Part shown: positions 15,378-19,587 of the stretch, one piece after another
How positions within the stretch are numbered: position 1 is the first letter of the stretch
How the letters are laid out: every line of letters starts with the position of its first letter
Source of the DNA: DASPKW01 sp038244055
GTDB lineage: Bacteria; Planctomycetota; Phycisphaerae; Tepidisphaerales; Tepidisphaeraceae
Direction: 5' to 3'
Assembly: GCA_038244055.1 (NCBI GenBank)
Contig: JBBRTW010000081.1
Span: 1 to 19,587, forward strand
Length of the DNA stretch: 19,587 nucleotides
Notes under the pieces: generated by a model
What the model was told of the DNA's origin: nothing
The model's database searches: none
The model's input: only the letters and a program-made list of their open reading frames with translations
Made by a program: the position numbers and the translations under genes

Positions 15378-17828
15378 ATGATCCGGGGCATGAAGCGGAT
15401 TGTCTGGCTCACGCTTGCGGGGGGATGGATGGCGCTCAGTCCGGCGCTTTGGGCGCAGCCTGTGGCCGCTCCCGCGCCGGTCGTCGCGCCGGGCGCTGTC
15501 AATCCGCCCGCCGTCAATCCGGCCGCCGGCAAGCTCGTCACCATGGATTTCCCGGCCGAGGGCGTCGATGTGCGCGTCCTGGCGGATGTCGTCTCCAAAC
15601 GCCTTAAAATCCCCATCATTTACGATGAATCGATCGCCAACAAAAAGGTGATCATCCGCGTGCCCGTCGATCTGCCCGAGAGCGCACTGATGGGAATTCT
15701 TCAAAGTGCTTTGAAGATGAAGCAACTTGCCCTGATCGATGGCGAGCAGCCGGGTTGGAAGCAGATCGTGGCGGCCACCAACATGGCCGGCATCGCCAAG
15801 CCCGTCGGCCCGCCCGGCGCTGAGCCGGCCGGGGCGGCCACGCCAGTCGTCCAGGTCATCCCGCTCCAGCATGCCGACCCGACCAAAGTCGCCGATGCGA
15901 TGCGGCCCTTCATTTCCCTCGGCGGCAGCGCCAGTGTGGTCAATGGCCAGCGAGCCATTATCGTCAGCGATTACGGGCCGGTGGCGCTGAAGGTCGAGCA
16001 AATCGCGCGGGCGCTCGATGATGCCGCGCCGGTCGATGTCAAGTTCATTCCGATCAAGAACGCCGAGCCGCAGCAGGTGGTCACCACGGTGCTGGCCATC
16101 CTCGCCGGCCGGGATGGCGGCACGCCGGCCGCCAGTTCTTCAGGAATCACGCTCACGCCCGATGAGCGCACCGGCCAGGTCATCCTGATCGCCCCCAAGG
16201 CGCGGGTCCAGGAAGTGACCGATCTGATCGCCGGCGTCGATAAGCCCCTCGATCTGGCGACCAAAGTTTACCGCCTCAAGAGCGCTTCGCCCGATCGAAT
16301 CGATAAGCTCGTCAAGAATCTCATCGGCGTCTCGGCCAGCAAGCGCTCCTACCAATCCACCATCGATCGCGAGGCGCAGATTCTGGTCGTGTCGGCCACC
16401 GATGACATCCACAAGCGCATTGAAACGCTGGTGAAAGAGCTCGATACACCGGTGATCGAATCGCAAAGTCCCGTGAAGTTTTACAAGCTCAAGAACGCCA
16501 AGGCGGCGGATGTTCTGGCGACGATCGCGGGGTTGATGGGGGAGAGCGCCACGGTCTCGCGGCCGGCCGGGGCGGATGAATCGAGCGGGTTCGGCAAATC
16601 ACTTCTGGGCGCGCCCAATACACCCACCGACAATCGCCTGCCCGCTTCCGGCGCTGGCGGGATGCTGCGCGGAAGCGACACCACCATCGCCCCCGGTAGC
16701 CCGCTCGCAGGTGGCAGGCGCCCCCGCGCCGATGATCTTGGCCCGCTCAGCGATGTGAGCCCGCGATCTTCCATGACAGGCGGATCGGCCGGTGGCGGCA
16801 TGAGCGGCAGCACGCCCGAAAACAGCATGGGCACGATGCGAGCCGGCGGCAGCCCCGAGGCGCAGGGCGAAGAGGCCGGGCTTGGATCGCGCGCCAAAAA
16901 CGCAACGGTGACCGCCGATGTCAACACCAACTCCATCATCGTCATTGCTCCCCCCGCAGTGCAGGACCTCTACGCCGGGCTCATCTCCAAGCTCGACCAG
17001 CGCCGTCCCCAGGTGCAGATCGAATGCACCATCATCACGCTCGACACTACCAACAACTTCAGCTTCGGCGTCGACATCGGCAAAGGCGGCGGCTTCGGCT
17101 CCAACAACTCCATCATCAGCTTCGGCTCCTTCGGAATCGCCTCGGTCGATCCCGCCACGGGCCGATTGACCCCCGTCCGCTCACCCGGCGGCACGTTCGC
17201 CATGCTCAGCCCGGGGATCGCCGATGTCGTGGTGCGAGCTTTGTCGAGCAATTCGCATGCCCGGTTGATTTCCGCGCCGCAGCTTCTGGTCAACGACAAC
17301 GGCAAGGGAAAGCTCGAGAGCGTCAATCAGGAACCTTTCGCCGAGATTCTCGACACGAGCACGACCCAATCGCGCACGGGTCTGGGCGGATTGGCGCAGG
17401 CCGGCACCACGATCAGTGTCGAGCCCCACATCAGCGAGGACGATTACCTCCAGCTCGCCTACAGCATCGAACTCAGCAGCTTCACCGGCGCGGCCCGCAA
17501 CGGCCTGCCCCCTCCCAGCCAGAAGAATTCCATCGACAGCGCCGTCACCATTCCCGATGGCAATACGATCGTCGTCGGCGGCCTGCAGCTCAAGAATTTC
17601 CGCGCTGCCATGGATTCGCTGCCGTTCATCGATCAGATTCCCATCCTCAATCTGATCATCGGCAGCCGCAGCAAAGCGACGGAGGATTTGACCCTCTTCG
17701 TCTTCATCAAGCCGGTCATTCTCCGCGATGACAAATTCGCCGACCTGAAACATCTCTCCGACAAAGCCATGAAAGATGTCGGCCTGCCGGGGCAGTATCC
17801 ATCGAGCAAGCCGATCCCGATCAAGTAA
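15378..17828 (+). CDS. gspD: type II secretion/type IV pilus-like secretin GspD
   Basis: This outer-membrane secretin forms the channel of a type II secretion or related pilus machine. A signal peptide lies near residues 5-27 (KRIVWLTLAGG to LWAQ). The N0-like domain (about 54-124) contains VTMDFPAEGVDVRVLADVVS. Four N1-type (KH-like) repeats follow: 159-214 (VVQVIPLQHADPTKVADAM), 222-288 (VKFIPIKNAEPQQVVTTVL), 294-356 (TKVYRLKSASPDRIDKLV) and 366-540 (VKFYKLKNAKAADVLATI). The last is split by a linker of about 110 residues rich in Gly, Ser and Met. The secretin domain (about 542-785) ends in VTIPDGNTIVVGGLQ, SLPFIDQIPILN and DLTLFVFIKPVILRD. The canonical VPxLGxIPxLGxLF is relaxed to LPFIDQIPILNLII. 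The 816 residues make it longer than common GspD. ATG 15378 has a weak GGCGG upstream; 15360 and 15390 are alternatives. gspE follows on the same strand. Confidence 0.92.
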   Translation: MIRGMKRIVWLTLAGGWMALSPALWAQPVAAPAPVVAPGAVNPPAVNPAAGKLVTMDFPAEGVDVRVLADVVSKRLKIPIIYDESIANKKVIIRVPVDLPESALMGILQSALKMKQLALIDGEQPGWKQIVAATNMAGIAKPVGPPGAEPAGAATPVVQVIPLQHADPTKVADAMRPFISLGGSASVVNGQRAIIVSDYGPVALKVEQIARALDDAAPVDVKFIPIKNAEPQQVVTTVLAILAGRDGGTPAASSSGITLTPDERTGQVILIAPKARVQEVTDLIAGVDKPLDLATKVYRLKSASPDRIDKLVKNLIGVSASKRSYQSTIDREAQILVVSATDDIHKRIETLVKELDTPVIESQSPVKFYKLKNAKAADVLATIAGLMGESATVSRPAGADESSGFGKSLLGAPNTPTDNRLPASGAGGMLRGSDTTIAPGSPLAGGRRPRADDLGPLSDVSPRSSMTGGSAGGGMSGSTPENSMGTMRAGGSPEAQGEEAGLGSRAKNATVTADVNTNSIIVIAPPAVQDLYAGLISKLDQRRPQVQIECTIITLDTTNNFSFGVDIGKGGGFGSNNSIISFGSFGIASVDPATGRLTPVRSPGGTFAMLSPGIADVVVRALSSNSHARLISAPQLLVNDNGKGKLESVNQEPFAEILDTSTTQSRTGLGGLAQAGTTISVEPHISEDDYLQLAYSIELSSFTGAARNGLPPPSQKNSIDSAVTIPDGNTIVVGGLQLKNFRAAMDSLPFIDQIPILNLIIGSRSKATEDLTLFVFIKPVILRDDKFADLKHLSDKAMKDVGLPGQYPSSKPIPIK

Positions 17829-17842
17829 ACTGATCCTCTTTT

Positions 17843-17875
17843 AGCCGCTTCGCTTGCGAAGCGCGTCTGGCGGCT
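17843..17875. repeat. REP-like branched hairpin after gspD
   Basis: CGCTTCGC (17846-17853) and GCGAAGCG (17856-17863) form a perfect 8-bp stem with a two-base loop, and AGCCGC/GCGGCT (17843-17848, 17870-17875) can form an alternative outer stem. No T-run follows. It begins 14 bp beyond the gspD stop and may attenuate read-through into gspE or be a dispersed palindrome. Confidence 0.55.
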
Positions 17876-17890
17876 GGGAAGGCCAAAAAT

Positions 17891-17925
17891 ATTCACCGCA
17901 TAGACGCAGAGTTCGCAGAGAATTC
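17891..17925. repeat. degenerate GCAGAG-type short repeat
   Basis: The sequence contains CACCGCATAGACGCAGAG followed by TTCGCAGAG. It resembles the CACCGCAGAGACGCAGAG words I recall as dispersed intergenic repeats in environmental genomes. It is noncoding and lies between gspD and gspE in a 205-bp gap that holds no other supported gene. Confidence 0.4.
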
Positions 17926-18033
17926 AGAAACAGGAATCGAAAAATGGGATATGCCTGAACCCAAACGCGATGTTGAAATCGGCCAATGTGTTCCGCCTGA
18001 AATCCATCGTATTCCGCCTAATTTCTTGACGAA

Positions 18034-19587
<1,554 letters not shown>

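Overview
The window looks like part of a high-GC genome from the Planctomycetes, perhaps a Phycisphaerae-like lineage. The grounds are an adjacent DUF1800/DUF1501 pair, a PEP-CTERM protein, dockerin and CHRD modules, FG-GAP proteins, weak Shine-Dalgarno use and many short dispersed palindromes between genes. This assignment is an inference from gene content, not from a marker gene. No tRNA, rRNA, CRISPR array, transposase or phage gene is visible.

Layout. Everything from base 1 to about 14,233 is on the minus strand; everything from 14,577 to the end is on the plus strand. A divergent intergenic region of about 340 bp separates the two. Read in the direction of transcription, the minus-strand genes are: a modular secreted DUF1800 protein (N-terminal module, dockerin-like pair, Ig-like domain, CHRD, DUF1800); a Tat-exported DUF1501 protein with a proline-rich tail; a secreted FG-GAP protein; murC; murB; an M19 dipeptidase; a secreted esterase-like protein lacking the nucleophile serine; a small secreted conserved protein; and a DUF3891 protein cut by the window edge. 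The plus-strand genes are a PEP-CTERM protein with a strong intrinsic terminator, then a type II secretion/type IV pilus-like secretin (gspD) and the assembly ATPase gspE, which runs off the right edge.

How the genes fit together. MurC and MurB catalyse two cytoplasmic steps of peptidoglycan precursor synthesis. The dipeptidase next to them could recycle or trim dipeptides. Most other products are exported, and GspD/GspE supply the outer-membrane pore and motor of a secretion or pilus system. The dockerin-bearing DUF1800 protein and the cohesin-like PEP-CTERM protein are divergent neighbours and might interact, but this is speculative.

Most unusual signal. I see no obvious new defence or catalytic system. 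The striking feature is a dense population of small intergenic repeats, several of which contribute gene parts. A palindromic element of about 115 bp is present twice in opposite orientation; one copy supplies the last codons and stop of murC and the Shine-Dalgarno of murB. A 7-bp tandem repeat array supplies the stop codon of the FG-GAP gene. There are also a 40-bp-arm inverted repeat, an 8-bp tandem repeat and REP-like hairpins.
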